From G965216255 sp965216255 (GTDB taxonomy: Bacteria > Bacteroidota > Rhodothermia > Rhodothermales > Bin80), in the NCBI GenBank assembly GCA_965216255.1, contig OZ244148.1, positions 3,782,001 through 3,846,000 on the forward strand: a stretch of DNA of 64,000 nucleotides, written 5' to 3'. The notes beneath the pieces were generated by a model that made no database searches, had not been told where the DNA came from, and saw only the letters and a list, made by a program, of their open reading frames with translations. Shown here piece after piece: positions 37,867 to 46,720 of this stretch. Within the stretch, counting starts at the first letter, position 1, and each line of letters opens with the position of its first letter. Made by a program: the position numbers and the translations under genes.

Positions 37867-38085
37867 CTACCCCTTGGTCTGCATATTCCCGTATCTGCGC
37901 CTGAATTTCTCCACACGTCCCGCCGTATCCACGTACTGCCGTCGTCCTGTATAGAAGGGATGATTGGTACTATCCACTTCGGAATTAAATTTCTTCTTCT
38001 TCATCGTGGACCGGGTCTGGAACTCCGTTCCGTCCGCAAGGCGGACTGTAACGATATCGTACGCTGGATGTATGCCTTTTCTCAT
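37867..38085 (-). CDS. rpmE: Ribosomal protein L31, zinc-free form
   Basis: The conserved start of L31 (M-x-K-x-IHP) fits ATG 38085 (MRKGIHPAYDIVTVRLADG), giving 72 residues; upstream ATGs at 38094 and 38112 would add extra residues. NHPFYTGRRQYVDTAGRVEKF is the family signature. The CxxC zinc ligands are missing, so this is the C-minus type. Its presence next to deoA and uvrB is a simple housekeeping run. Confidence 0.9.
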   Translation of the reverse strand: MRKGIHPAYDIVTVRLADGTEFQTRSTMKKKKFNSEVDSTNHPFYTGRRQYVDTAGRVEKFRRRYGNMQTKG

Positions 38086-38150
38086 GACAGCCATTTCGTC
38101 TTCATATGACATAGAGGTACGGTGGCAGGCATCCTTTGTTCCGCCTTCTT

Positions 38151-40208
38151 TTATGCCACCAGCTCAGCTTCGGCACGGACTATGGCGTCCCTCAATTCGG
38201 CGGCGCGCTCGAAGTCCAGCTTCTCCGCTGCCTCCAGCATCTGGATCCGCATCTGGGCCACCAGGTCCCGCTTCTGATCGTCAGACAGGGCTTGCAGCAG
38301 GGCCAGGTGGGCGGCTGCATAGAGGCTGGACTCCTGGTCAGCATGACGGGACTTGCCCGCTAGCGCTGGGGCGTTTTCCTCTGCGATCACGGTTCCCTTC
38401 ATGATCTGACTGCGGTCCTTGGTGACAGAACGGGGCGTGATGCCGTGCTCTTCGTTGTAGGTACGCTGGATGGCACGTCGACGGCGCGTTTCGTCGAGCA
38501 TTCGCTGCATGGACCCGGTAGTTCTGTCGGCGTACAGGATTACCTTGCTGTTGACGTTGCGGGCCGCGCGTCCCGCCGTCTGTATCAGCGAGCGGTCACT
38601 GCGCAAGAAGCCTTCCTTGTCAGCATCTATGATGGCGACAAGGGATACCTCGGGCAGATCCAGGCCTTCCCTCAGCAGGTTCACCCCGACCAGAACGTCG
38701 TACTGTCCGAGCCTCAGGTCTCGGAGTAATTCCACTCTGGTGAGTGCATCAATATCAGCGTGAAGATAGCGGACCTTCACCTCGAAGGATTCAAGGTAGT
38801 CTGTCAGGTCTTCCGCCATCCGCTTCGTAAGCGTGGTCACCAGAGTGCGTTCGTTCCGGGCCGTTACCGTCCGGATTTCATCCAGCAGATCGTCAATTTG
38901 ATGCGCGCTCGGCCGGATTTGGACGGCCGGATCACAGATGCCTGTCGGGCGAATGACCTGTTCGACAAAGACCCCGCCGCTCTTTTCCAGCTCGTAATCT
39001 CCGGGGGTGGCGCTGGCGAAGATGACCTGCCGCTGCCGCGCCTCAAATTCCTTGAAGGTCATGGGGCGGTTGTCCAGCGCACTGGGCAGGCGAAAGCCAT
39101 GCTCCACCAGAGTAAGCTTGCGTGCCCGGTCTCCGTTGTACATGGCGCGTACCTGTGGAACGGTAGCGTGGCTCTCGTCGACGACGAGGAGGAAATCGTC
39201 CGGGAAGTAATCCATGAGACAGTAGGGCCGCTCGCCGGAAGGCCGTCCGGTAAGATGGCGGCTGTAATTCTCAATTCCGGAGCAGTATCCGAGTTCGCGT
39301 ATCATTTCAAGGTCGAACCGCGTGCGCTGCTCAAGCCTTTGCGCTTCCAACAACTTCCCGTTTTCCCGCAGGGCCGCAAGTCGCCAGAGAAGCTCTTCCT
39401 CTATGGAGGCGAGGGCACGATCCAGCTGCTCTTCCGGTGTGACGAAAATCTTTGCCGGATAAACCGTCACGATATCTTCGTGCTGGTATACGTCGCAAGT
39501 GAGCGGGTTGATCAAACTAATGGTTTCGATTTCATCTCCCCAGAAAGCAATTCGGTACGCACGGTCTTCCAGGTAAGCCGGAAACACGTCTACAATGTCG
39601 CCGCGAACGCGGAATGTCCCCGGCGTGAATTCGATGTCGTTACGGCTGTAGTAGATTCTTACCAGTTGGCCGAGCAGGGTATTGCGGGAGATCTCTTGTG
39701 CGGGGCTTATCTGCACGATTTGCGACCGATATTCTTCCGGCGAGCCTAGACCGTAAATGCACGACACGCTTGCCACGACGATGACGTCCGGCCTTCCGGA
39801 CACGAGCGCACTCGTGGCCCGGAGCCGAAGACGGTCAATTCGGTCATTTACGCCCATGTCCTTCTCTATGTAGGTGTCGGACTTTACGATGTAGGCTTCG
39901 GGCTGGTAATAGTCGTAGTAGGAAATAAAAAATTCGACGGCGTTGTTGGGAAAGAATTGCCTGAATTCCGCGTAGAGTTGCGCCGCCAGCGTTTTGTTGT
40001 GACTCATCACCAGGGTCGGCTTGCCGTTCTGCTGGATCACGTTGCTAATCGTAAACGTCTTTCCGGAGCCGGTAACCCCCAAGAGAGTTTGGTAGGGATC
40101 TCCGCGCGTGAGGCCGCGCACGAGTTCCTGAATGGCCCGCGGCTGATCTCCGAACGGTTGGAACGGGGCAGAAAGCTGGAAGGCCTTTTCTGGGCTGACG
40201 ATAGACAT
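38151..40208 (-). CDS. uvrB: Excinuclease ABC subunit B
   Basis: 685 residues. Walker A LLGVTGSGKTFTISN, the damage-probing beta-hairpin region YYDYYQPEAYI, helicase motifs VVDESHATVPQVRAMY and ATPGDYELEKSG, LLREGLDLPEVSLVAI and QTAGRAARN. A UVR motif at the C-terminus (KLDFERAAELRDAIVR) binds UvrC. Full length with no lesion. Confidence 0.96.
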   Translation of the reverse strand: MSIVSPEKAFQLSAPFQPFGDQPRAIQELVRGLTRGDPYQTLLGVTGSGKTFTISNVIQQNGKPTLVMSHNKTLAAQLYAEFRQFFPNNAVEFFISYYDYYQPEAYIVKSDTYIEKDMGVNDRIDRLRLRATSALVSGRPDVIVVASVSCIYGLGSPEEYRSQIVQISPAQEISRNTLLGQLVRIYYSRNDIEFTPGTFRVRGDIVDVFPAYLEDRAYRIAFWGDEIETISLINPLTCDVYQHEDIVTVYPAKIFVTPEEQLDRALASIEEELLWRLAALRENGKLLEAQRLEQRTRFDLEMIRELGYCSGIENYSRHLTGRPSGERPYCLMDYFPDDFLLVVDESHATVPQVRAMYNGDRARKLTLVEHGFRLPSALDNRPMTFKEFEARQRQVIFASATPGDYELEKSGGVFVEQVIRPTGICDPAVQIRPSAHQIDDLLDEIRTVTARNERTLVTTLTKRMAEDLTDYLESFEVKVRYLHADIDALTRVELLRDLRLGQYDVLVGVNLLREGLDLPEVSLVAIIDADKEGFLRSDRSLIQTAGRAARNVNSKVILYADRTTGSMQRMLDETRRRRAIQRTYNEEHGITPRSVTKDRSQIMKGTVIAEENAPALAGKSRHADQESSLYAAAHLALLQALSDDQKRDLVAQMRIQMLEAAEKLDFERAAELRDAIVRAEAELVA

Positions 40209-40307
40209 GGATTTGTAAATGGGACGTATGCTGAAACCTGTGCGCTTGGATCAAGGTTGTAGCGCAGACCAGCCCGCGGCCACTCCACTCCATAATGTAC
40301 GCCGAAG

Positions 40308-41993
40308 ATGCGCATGGTCCGAATGGTATTGCTTTGTACCCTCCTGGCGGCGGCGGGCGCCGCTTCCGATGCCTCCGCCGTTCAGTTTGATCCGCCGCCG
40401 GCATTCGAGGAAGTCTACGCGCGCGTCAATTTTGTACTGGGAGGTCCCGTGCCTGCCGCGCGCAATGGGAGTACGGCGTGGGGAGACCTGGACGCCGACG
40501 GGGATTTTGATCTTGTGGTTACGGGCAATCTGGGCAGCTTTGAGAGTCCGGAGCCCTTCCTCCAGGTATATTTCAATGACGGTGATTTTGCCACGCAGGA
40601 TCTGGATGAAGCCGGGAACATCCGGGACGCATTCGTCACCGTGTACCGGGAGGCGGAGTCCATTGAAGCAGCCCTGCCCGTATGGCTTAGCGCCGTGGCC
40701 ATGGCAGACGCGGATAACGACGGGGATGCCGACATATTGGTCACGGGCGTCTCGGAAGCGGGAACGGCGCAGCTACAAGTGTACAAGAACGAGGCCGGGC
40801 CCGGCTCGCCGACATTCAGGTCTTTCTATTCCGCGCCGGGCGTGCGGGATGCAACAGTAGCGTGGGCCGATTACGATAACGATGGTGACCAGGACTTCCT
40901 GGCTGCGGGCACGGCGGATGACGGCAGTGCCCGCTCTACGCTTTTCGAGAATCAGGGCCGCGGAGATTTTGTACCGAGTACGCAGCTTCCCGGCATGCAT
41001 GCTCCGTCCGCGGACTGGGGTGACTACGACAAGGATGGAGATCATGACCTCCTTATGACGGGCATTCTGGAACCCCAGGAATTTGCTACACGGCTTTACC
41101 GCAATGATGGCAACGGAGTGTTTACGGTTGTGGACGCCGGGTTCGACAACCTGCTGTATGCCGCCGCTACCTGGGGTGATTATGAAGGGGACGGAGATCT
41201 TGACGTGCTTCTCACCGGAGGCCGGCTGCACCATTTTCTGGTCGCCGGGGACTATGCCTTGTATGAGAACCTGGCGGGATCGTTTGTACCGGGCGCGGTG
41301 GAAGTGGAGGGTCACTTTGATGGTCAGCCGGCCTACGGTCGCTATCGGGGATCCGTTAGCTGGGGGGACTATGATAACGACGGCTTTCTGGACTTCTTTA
41401 TGGCCGGCGCGCAGGGTCCCGGTACGGGTCCGCAGGTCCAGGTGTACCGGAGTGCGGGATTGCGGCGCTTTGCGGCGAACGCGGGCCAGCGTTACATCAT
41501 GCCGGCTTTTGCGGGTGGGTTTTTCAGCTCCACCTTGTGGGGAGACTATGACGGCGACGGCGATCTTGACGTATTTCTGCTGAGACAGGAAGGCCAAGAT
41601 GAGGCCCTTCGACTGGCCACCATGCGCAATTACCTGCCTTCCGTGCGTCGCAATGCCGCTCCGGAGCCGCCCGATAGCCTGGCCGCGGAGCCTGCCGAGG
41701 CGGGCCTCGTAACGCTGCGGTGGACGCAGGGCAATGACAGGCGGACGCCTGACGCCGCCCTGACATACAATATCCGGGTGGGGACCGCGCCCGGGGGGTT
41801 GGACGTGGCCTCTCCCTTGGCCAGCCCGCATACGGGACGCCGGCTGATAGCCGCGCGCGGCAACGCCGGTAACAATCGAACCTGGAGCCTGTCCGGCCTT
41901 GCTCCCGGGACCTATTACTGGAGCGTACAGGCCATTGACAGCGGGTACCTAGGCTCCGTATTCAGTACAGAAGCTACGTTCATCATTCGTTGA
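40308..41993 (+). CDS. Secreted FG-GAP/VCBS repeat protein with C-terminal fibronectin-like domain
   Basis: 561 residues. Signal peptide MRMVRMVLLCTLLAAAGAAS. About seven repeats each with a calcium-binding D-x-D-x-D-G-D loop (DLDADGDFDLVV, DYDNDGDQDFLA, DYDGDGDLDVFL). The tail (about 450-561) resembles a fibronectin III-type module (TYNIRVGTAPGG, PGTYYWSVQAIDSGY). Unlike the homologue at 43591 it lacks a C-terminal sorting domain, so the export route after the Sec system is unclear. First gene of a three-gene operon. Confidence 0.82.
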   Translation: MRMVRMVLLCTLLAAAGAASDASAVQFDPPPAFEEVYARVNFVLGGPVPAARNGSTAWGDLDADGDFDLVVTGNLGSFESPEPFLQVYFNDGDFATQDLDEAGNIRDAFVTVYREAESIEAALPVWLSAVAMADADNDGDADILVTGVSEAGTAQLQVYKNEAGPGSPTFRSFYSAPGVRDATVAWADYDNDGDQDFLAAGTADDGSARSTLFENQGRGDFVPSTQLPGMHAPSADWGDYDKDGDHDLLMTGILEPQEFATRLYRNDGNGVFTVVDAGFDNLLYAAATWGDYEGDGDLDVLLTGGRLHHFLVAGDYALYENLAGSFVPGAVEVEGHFDGQPAYGRYRGSVSWGDYDNDGFLDFFMAGAQGPGTGPQVQVYRSAGLRRFAANAGQRYIMPAFAGGFFSSTLWGDYDGDGDLDVFLLRQEGQDEALRLATMRNYLPSVRRNAAPEPPDSLAAEPAEAGLVTLRWTQGNDRRTPDAALTYNIRVGTAPGGLDVASPLASPHTGRRLIAARGNAGNNRTWSLSGLAPGTYYWSVQAIDSGYLGSVFSTEATFIIR

Positions 41994-42010
41994 ACCAGTT
42001 GTTGAAGATC

Positions 42011-43594
42011 ATGCGATCTGCCATCTTGATTATGGTGACGGCGGGCCTGTGCCTGCATATGGCGCATCCCGCAGCGGCGCAGGTGATGCAGTGGGAAGAC
42101 TATGAGCCCGTTTCAACCCTGGTGGTGGAGGAGCACCCCACGGCGCGAGCCCTGTATCCATTCGTTGATGCCCATGCGCACCAGCGAGGTCTGGCAGACG
42201 CTTCCGAGGCACGGGTTCTCGGGCTTGTCGCAGAGATGGACTCCCTGAACATGGCCGTCATGGTCAACCTCAGCGGTGGCAGTGGAGAGGAATTGCGGCG
42301 CAGGATTGAATCCACCGAGCGCCACGCACCGGGTCGCATCGTGCATTTTGCCAATGTGGATTTCAGCAGCGTAAGTGCGGCGGGCTTCGGGGAGGCGGCT
42401 GCGGCACAACTGGAAGCGGACGTGAAGAGCGGGGCGCGGGGCCTCAAGATATTCAAGAGCCTGGGCATGTACGTTTTTGATGCCGACAGCAACAGGGTTC
42501 GCACGGATGACCCGCGGCTGGACCCCATCTGGGCGAAGTGCGGTGAGTTGGGTATTCCGGTGTTGATACATACGGCTGATCCTGCTCCCTTCTGGCAGCA
42601 GCAGGATCAGCTAAATGAACGGTGGTTTGAATTGAAGGAGCGCCCGCGGCGCAAGAGGCCGCCCGAACCTACCTGGGAGACCCTGCTGCAAGAGCAGTGG
42701 AATGTCTTTCGGAAGCACCCGGGCACCGTATTCATCAATGCCCACCTGGGCTGGATGGGTAATGACCTCGGCCGACTGGGCCAGATGCTGGACGAGACCC
42801 CCAACGTTTATACGGAACTGGGTGCCGTCGTTGCCGAGCTGGGACGCCAGCCCCACACGGCCCGGAAGTGGCTTGCCCAATACCAGGACCGCGTATTGAT
42901 GGGCAAGGATTCGTGGGCGCCGTCCGAGTACCATACCTACTTCCGCATCTTTGAAACAGTCGACGAATTCTTTCCTTACTATCGCAAGCGCCACGCCTGG
43001 TGGAGGATGTATGGCCTGGATTTGCCTGACGAAGTGCTGCGCAAAATTTACTACAAGAACGCGCTGAGCATCATTCCGGGTCTCGACACGTCTCTGTTCC
43101 CGGATGACTGGAATGTGGTGGCTACGGCTGCCCCCGAGGCGCGCCTGAGCCCGTTGCAGCTGGCGCGCACGCATGTGGGCGATACCTACGTTAAGGTGCA
43201 TTACAGCTCCCCAAGGAAGCGAGGCCGGGAGATTTTTGGCGGGCTTGTACCGATGGGAGAGCTCTGGCGCACGGCGGCAAACGAAGCCACGGAAATCACG
43301 CTGACCGGAACGTTGCTTGTCGGGGGGGAGGTACTCGATGCCGGCACTTACTCGCTGTTTACCGTCCCGGGACCCGATACCTGGACCCTTATTTTCAATC
43401 GCGGACTCGGGCAGAACGGCACGCAGGCCTACAATCCGGAGGAAGATGTGCTGCGGCTCGTGACGCCGGTAGAGCAGCTGGAGCGGAGCCAAGAAGCCTT
43501 TGGCATCGGCTTCGAGACGCAGGATTCAGAAACGGTTCTCGTCCTGATGTGGGATCGTCTCAGGATAGTCGTTCCGGTGGAGGCTGTACCTTGA
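42011..43594 (+). CDS. Periplasmic amidohydrolase fused to a DUF2911 domain
   Basis: About 527 residues from ATG 42011; an in-frame TTG at 41990 overlaps the previous stop. Signal peptide MRSAILIMVTAGLCLHMAHP. The amidohydrolase_2-type domain has FVDAHAHQRG, VLIHTADPAP, INAHLGWMG and LMGKDSW, which supply the metal ligands. From about residue 380 a DUF2911 domain follows: HVGDTYVKVHYSSPRKRGR, WRTAANEATEI and DAGTYSLFTVPG. DUF2911 usually stands alone in Bacteroidota. Between two VCBS-repeat genes, so probably a secreted hydrolase of the same system. Substrate unknown. Confidence 0.78.
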   Translation: MRSAILIMVTAGLCLHMAHPAAAQVMQWEDYEPVSTLVVEEHPTARALYPFVDAHAHQRGLADASEARVLGLVAEMDSLNMAVMVNLSGGSGEELRRRIESTERHAPGRIVHFANVDFSSVSAAGFGEAAAAQLEADVKSGARGLKIFKSLGMYVFDADSNRVRTDDPRLDPIWAKCGELGIPVLIHTADPAPFWQQQDQLNERWFELKERPRRKRPPEPTWETLLQEQWNVFRKHPGTVFINAHLGWMGNDLGRLGQMLDETPNVYTELGAVVAELGRQPHTARKWLAQYQDRVLMGKDSWAPSEYHTYFRIFETVDEFFPYYRKRHAWWRMYGLDLPDEVLRKIYYKNALSIIPGLDTSLFPDDWNVVATAAPEARLSPLQLARTHVGDTYVKVHYSSPRKRGREIFGGLVPMGELWRTAANEATEITLTGTLLVGGEVLDAGTYSLFTVPGPDTWTLIFNRGLGQNGTQAYNPEEDVLRLVTPVEQLERSQEAFGIGFETQDSETVLVLMWDRLRIVVPVEAVP

Positions 43595-45489
43595 CCAAGC
43601 CAGCAATATTCAACCTGCTGGCGCTGCCCGCTTGCACCGCCATGCTTCTTCTTGCCGTCCCGGCCGGCGCCCAGCCATTCACGTTCTCACTGGTAGTCCC
43701 GGAGCTTGTGGCACTGGACTATGGAGCCGTGGCGCTAGCCGACCTAGACGGGGACGGCGATTTGGATTTTTTTGGAACCGGCAATTCGAGTAACAGGGAG
43801 CCCTTCACTCCGACGACCTATGTCGCCTGGACCGGTGGGGAATATGCACGGGCCAGTGGCACGCTGGTGCGCAGATTTGACGTAACGCGGCTCGCCACGG
43901 GCCTTTGGTTAAGCAAGGTGGCGTGGCTGGATTTTGACCGTGACGGCGCTCTTGATTTTGTGGTTGCCGGAACTGCGCGTTCGGGAGCGGCCAATGAAAA
44001 CCAGCCGCTTGAGGGCATCACGCGACTCTACCGCAACACCGGCGGGCGCTTTGAAGAGACTGCAGCGGGACTGCCGGGAGCATACAGCGGCATGGTGGCC
44101 GTGGGGGATTACGACAATGATGGAGACGAAGACGTGCTTGTGGGCGGCGTGGTGGAAGAAGGTAGGTACGTGACGTCGCTTTATCGCAATCAAGAGGGTG
44201 CCTTTGTGGGAGCCGACATGGTTTTGCCGCAATTAGCCTTTGGCGATGCCAAGTGGGTGGATTACGACAGTGATGGCGATCTCGACCTGGCACTTTCTGG
44301 TGCAGAGGTTACTGGACGATTTCGGACCGTGTTGTATCGCAATGATGGCCAGGGGGGGCTGGTGGAAGAAAATGCGGGGCTGCCCGGTGTCGTGTTTTCC
44401 GCCATGGACTGGGGTGATTATGACAATGATGGAGATCTGGATCTGGCCCTGTCAGGAGCCGTGCTCAGTACGCAGCATGTACTGGCCCCCATAACGGAGG
44501 TGTACCGCAATGATGGGGGGCGCTTCGTTCGGTTAGCCGCGGACGTGGCCCCCGTTCTGTACGGCGGCGTCGCGTGGGGGGATGCCGACAGTGACGGAGA
44601 TCTGGACTTGCTCGTCGTGGGGGCCCGCGACCTTGCATCCAGCCGTTCCGGCCAAGTGTACCGCAATGACGGCGGCAGCTTTCGTTCCTGGCTGCATATC
44701 CCGGGAGTTGCCGCTTCGTCCGTGCATTGGGGCGATTTCGACGGCGACAATGACCTGGATATCGTGGCGACCGGAAACAGCCGCATCGCCAATCCGCTTA
44801 TGCGGTTGTACCGCAACGACGCCTTCGGCGTCAATAGGCCTCCGGCGCAGCCCTCCGGGCTGGGTGCCGACGTATCCGGCAGTACCGTGGCGCTTTCGTG
44901 GGATGCAACTACGGATGGGGAGACGCCCGCTATTGGGCTGTCGTACAACATACGTGTAGGCACGGCGCCTGGATCGGCCAATATTGTCTCTGCGGCTTCC
45001 GATCCGGGAAGTGGTCGGCGCCTGGTGGCAGGACACGGTAACGCGGGCCAGGGTACGCGTCGTAGTCTGCGCAATCTTGCCGCTGGCACGTACTATTGGA
45101 GCGTGCAGGCTATTGACCATAGCTACAAGGGCTCTGAATTTGCCGAAGAGGGTACATTTTCCATTACCGGCGGCGCTGGGCTTAGCACGGAATCCGAAGC
45201 CGATCCAGCCTACGAATTCAGCCTCGGTTCGGGATATCCGAACCCGTTTGGCCGGACCACTACCATTTCCTTTGTCCTCCCGGAGCCTGGCCGCGTGACC
45301 CTCGAAGTATACAACGTGCTGGGCTCGCGGGTGCAGACGCTGGTGGAGGGCAAAAGGGGCGCCGGCGAGCACGCCGCGCGCTGGTCAGCCGACGACGCGC
45401 AGGGCCGGCGCGTGGGTGCGGGCGTTTATTTCGTGCGTCTGACTTCTGGGGACAGGACGCGGGTGCGGCGCTTGGTGCTGGCGCGTTAG
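43591..45489 (+). CDS. Secreted FG-GAP/VCBS repeat protein with C-terminal sorting domain
   Basis: About 632 residues from TTG 43591, which overlaps the previous TGA as TTGA with GGTGGAGG 8 bases upstream. Signal peptide ends at VPAGAQP. About eight calcium-loop repeats (DLDGDGDLDFFG, DYDNDGDEDVLVG, DYDSDGDLDLAL). A fibronectin-like module matches that of the gene at 40308 (SYNIRVGTAPGS). The last 80 residues form a type IX/Por-type sorting domain: GYPNPFGRTTTISFVLPEPG, VYNVLGSRVQTLVEG, GVYFVRLTSG. Likely surface-attached or released. Confidence 0.85.
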   Translation: MTKPAIFNLLALPACTAMLLLAVPAGAQPFTFSLVVPELVALDYGAVALADLDGDGDLDFFGTGNSSNREPFTPTTYVAWTGGEYARASGTLVRRFDVTRLATGLWLSKVAWLDFDRDGALDFVVAGTARSGAANENQPLEGITRLYRNTGGRFEETAAGLPGAYSGMVAVGDYDNDGDEDVLVGGVVEEGRYVTSLYRNQEGAFVGADMVLPQLAFGDAKWVDYDSDGDLDLALSGAEVTGRFRTVLYRNDGQGGLVEENAGLPGVVFSAMDWGDYDNDGDLDLALSGAVLSTQHVLAPITEVYRNDGGRFVRLAADVAPVLYGGVAWGDADSDGDLDLLVVGARDLASSRSGQVYRNDGGSFRSWLHIPGVAASSVHWGDFDGDNDLDIVATGNSRIANPLMRLYRNDAFGVNRPPAQPSGLGADVSGSTVALSWDATTDGETPAIGLSYNIRVGTAPGSANIVSAASDPGSGRRLVAGHGNAGQGTRRSLRNLAAGTYYWSVQAIDHSYKGSEFAEEGTFSITGGAGLSTESEADPAYEFSLGSGYPNPFGRTTTISFVLPEPGRVTLEVYNVLGSRVQTLVEGKRGAGEHAARWSADDAQGRRVGAGVYFVRLTSGDRTRVRRLVLAR

Positions 45490-45496
45490 GCCGGCC

Positions 45497-45946
45497 TTAC
45501 CGGGCCGCCAGCACATTGGATGCCAGAATCGAGAAGTTCTGCGTGACAAAGAGGGCCTAATTTTCGGCATGCGCGACTCCGACGCCCGCCGTCACGTAGA
45601 GCGGGCTCAATAGGTTGGCGCGGCCCTCGATCCAGCGCTGCACGGCCTTGGCAGCGATGGCCTCTTCCGTTTTCCACGTGCAAACGTAGGTCTCGTCGCC
45701 GCCTCGCTTCCGGTACAGGCGGTATTCCGCGTAGCAATGGGTCCGCAGCAGGCTTCCCTCACGCCGCTCATGAATTAGGGTCCCTTGCCCGTGGGTCCCG
45801 GAAGGCCGGCATCCACGGCCCTGTCAATAGGCTCCAGGCTCTGCAGATTTGTGTGTCCGAAAAAGGGGTTCTCGGCCATGTTCCGACTGTGGCCTAACGC
45901 CAGGCTGGCCAGGCGGTCCGACCAGCCGGGGGCAGGCCGTGCTTGA
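45497..45946 (-). pseudogene. CAP/SCP-domain lipoprotein, 3' half (gene split by the 45947-57110 island)
   Basis: Read on the minus strand: GWSDRLASLALGHSRNMAE, NPFFGHTNLQSLEPIDRA, then a frameshift near 45773, YRLYRKRGGDETYVCTWKTE, AVQRWIEGRANLLSPLYVTA, GVGVAHAEN, a TAG stop, and ALFVTQNFSILASN to a TAA at 45497. The GHSRNMA, FFGHTN and late VTQNF blocks are the CAP-domain core. The 5' half (signal and first helix) is at 57111-57342. CAP proteins are secreted or surface proteins of varied function. Dead here from insertion plus further lesions. Confidence 0.72.
45939..45946. repeat. 8-bp target duplication, left copy
   Basis: GTGCTTGA immediately outside the left IS66-type terminus; identical in sequence and orientation to 57111-57118. 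Eight bases is the usual IS66 duplication length. Confidence 0.7.
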
Positions 45947-46032
45947 GTAAGCGTCCGGTGAACCACACCTTGCCGGGGTGAAGGGCTGGTCAGGAGATTG
46001 TCACCTGACCCGAGGATCAAAGCCCACGACGC

Positions 46033-46326
46033 ATGCGCAAGCCTAACGGCACGGCGGAAGAAATGGATCCGCTGGTAGAACAGTACCTGAAAGGGAGCCA
46101 GACAGCGGAGTCCTTTTGTGCCGAGCACGGAATCTGCCGTTCGCAGCTGTCTTACTGGCGGCACAAGTACGGTAAGAAGGCCGCTGCATCCGAAGGCGCA
46201 GCCTTCCTGGAGATAGGGGCTCCTGCTCTGCGTGGGCAGGAACAGGCGGATTATCCGAGCGGGGTGCGGCTGCGCTTCTTCGTGCCGGTATCCTCCTCCT
46301 TCTTGGCAACACTGGTTAAGCCGTGA
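46033..46326 (+). CDS. tnpA: IS66 accessory protein TnpA
   Basis: 97 residues. Helix-turn-helix protein of the IS66 TnpA type: LVEQYLKGSQTAESFCAEHG and CRSQLSYWRHKYGKK. Its end overlaps the next gene by four bases (ATGA-style junction written as GTGA), the normal coupling for IS66. Confidence 0.75.
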   Translation: MRKPNGTAEEMDPLVEQYLKGSQTAESFCAEHGICRSQLSYWRHKYGKKAAASEGAAFLEIGAPALRGQEQADYPSGVRLRFFVPVSSSFLATLVKP

Positions 46327-46658
46327 TTGGGCTGGGGCCTTCTCATCGGTACTATCTGCAGCGCAAGCCCGCCGACATGCGCAAGAGCTTTGACGGCCTG
46401 TGCGCTCTGGTACACTCGGGCCTGGGGAAGGACCCGATGTCGGGTGACGTTATTGTTTTTGTAAACCGAAGAAGGACGCATATAAAGCTGCTGATAGGGG
46501 ATAGGAGCGGCTTTGCCCTTTTCTACAAACGGCTGGAAGCGGGCACGTTCGAGCCGCTCAAGAGCGACAAACCGACGTGGGCACAGATGGTGCTGCTACT
46601 GGAGGGGATATCGCTAAAGTCTCTCAAATACCGGCGCCGCTATGTGGTGAGGGGCTAA
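46323..46658 (+). CDS. tnpB: IS66 Orf2-type protein TnpB
   Basis: 111 residues, full length. Diagnostic family blocks: YYLQRKPADMRKSFDGLCAL, GDVIVFVNRRRTHIKLL and FALFYKRLEAGTFEP. This is the IS66 'Orf2-like' helper, unrelated to the RNA-guided TnpB of IS605 elements. Confidence 0.88.
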   Translation: MIGLGPSHRYYLQRKPADMRKSFDGLCALVHSGLGKDPMSGDVIVFVNRRRTHIKLLIGDRSGFALFYKRLEAGTFEPLKSDKPTWAQMVLLLEGISLKSLKYRRRYVVRG

Positions 46659-46720
46659 GGAATAGGCGAATGATAATCTTGGAATGTGGAATTTTATGCT
46701 TGCGTGATCTATTGAAGAAT

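Noticed and set aside
45385..45737. Two short minus-strand frames at the end of the VCBS gene
   Set aside because: The first is antisense coding; the second is an out-of-frame reading of the CAP pseudogene.
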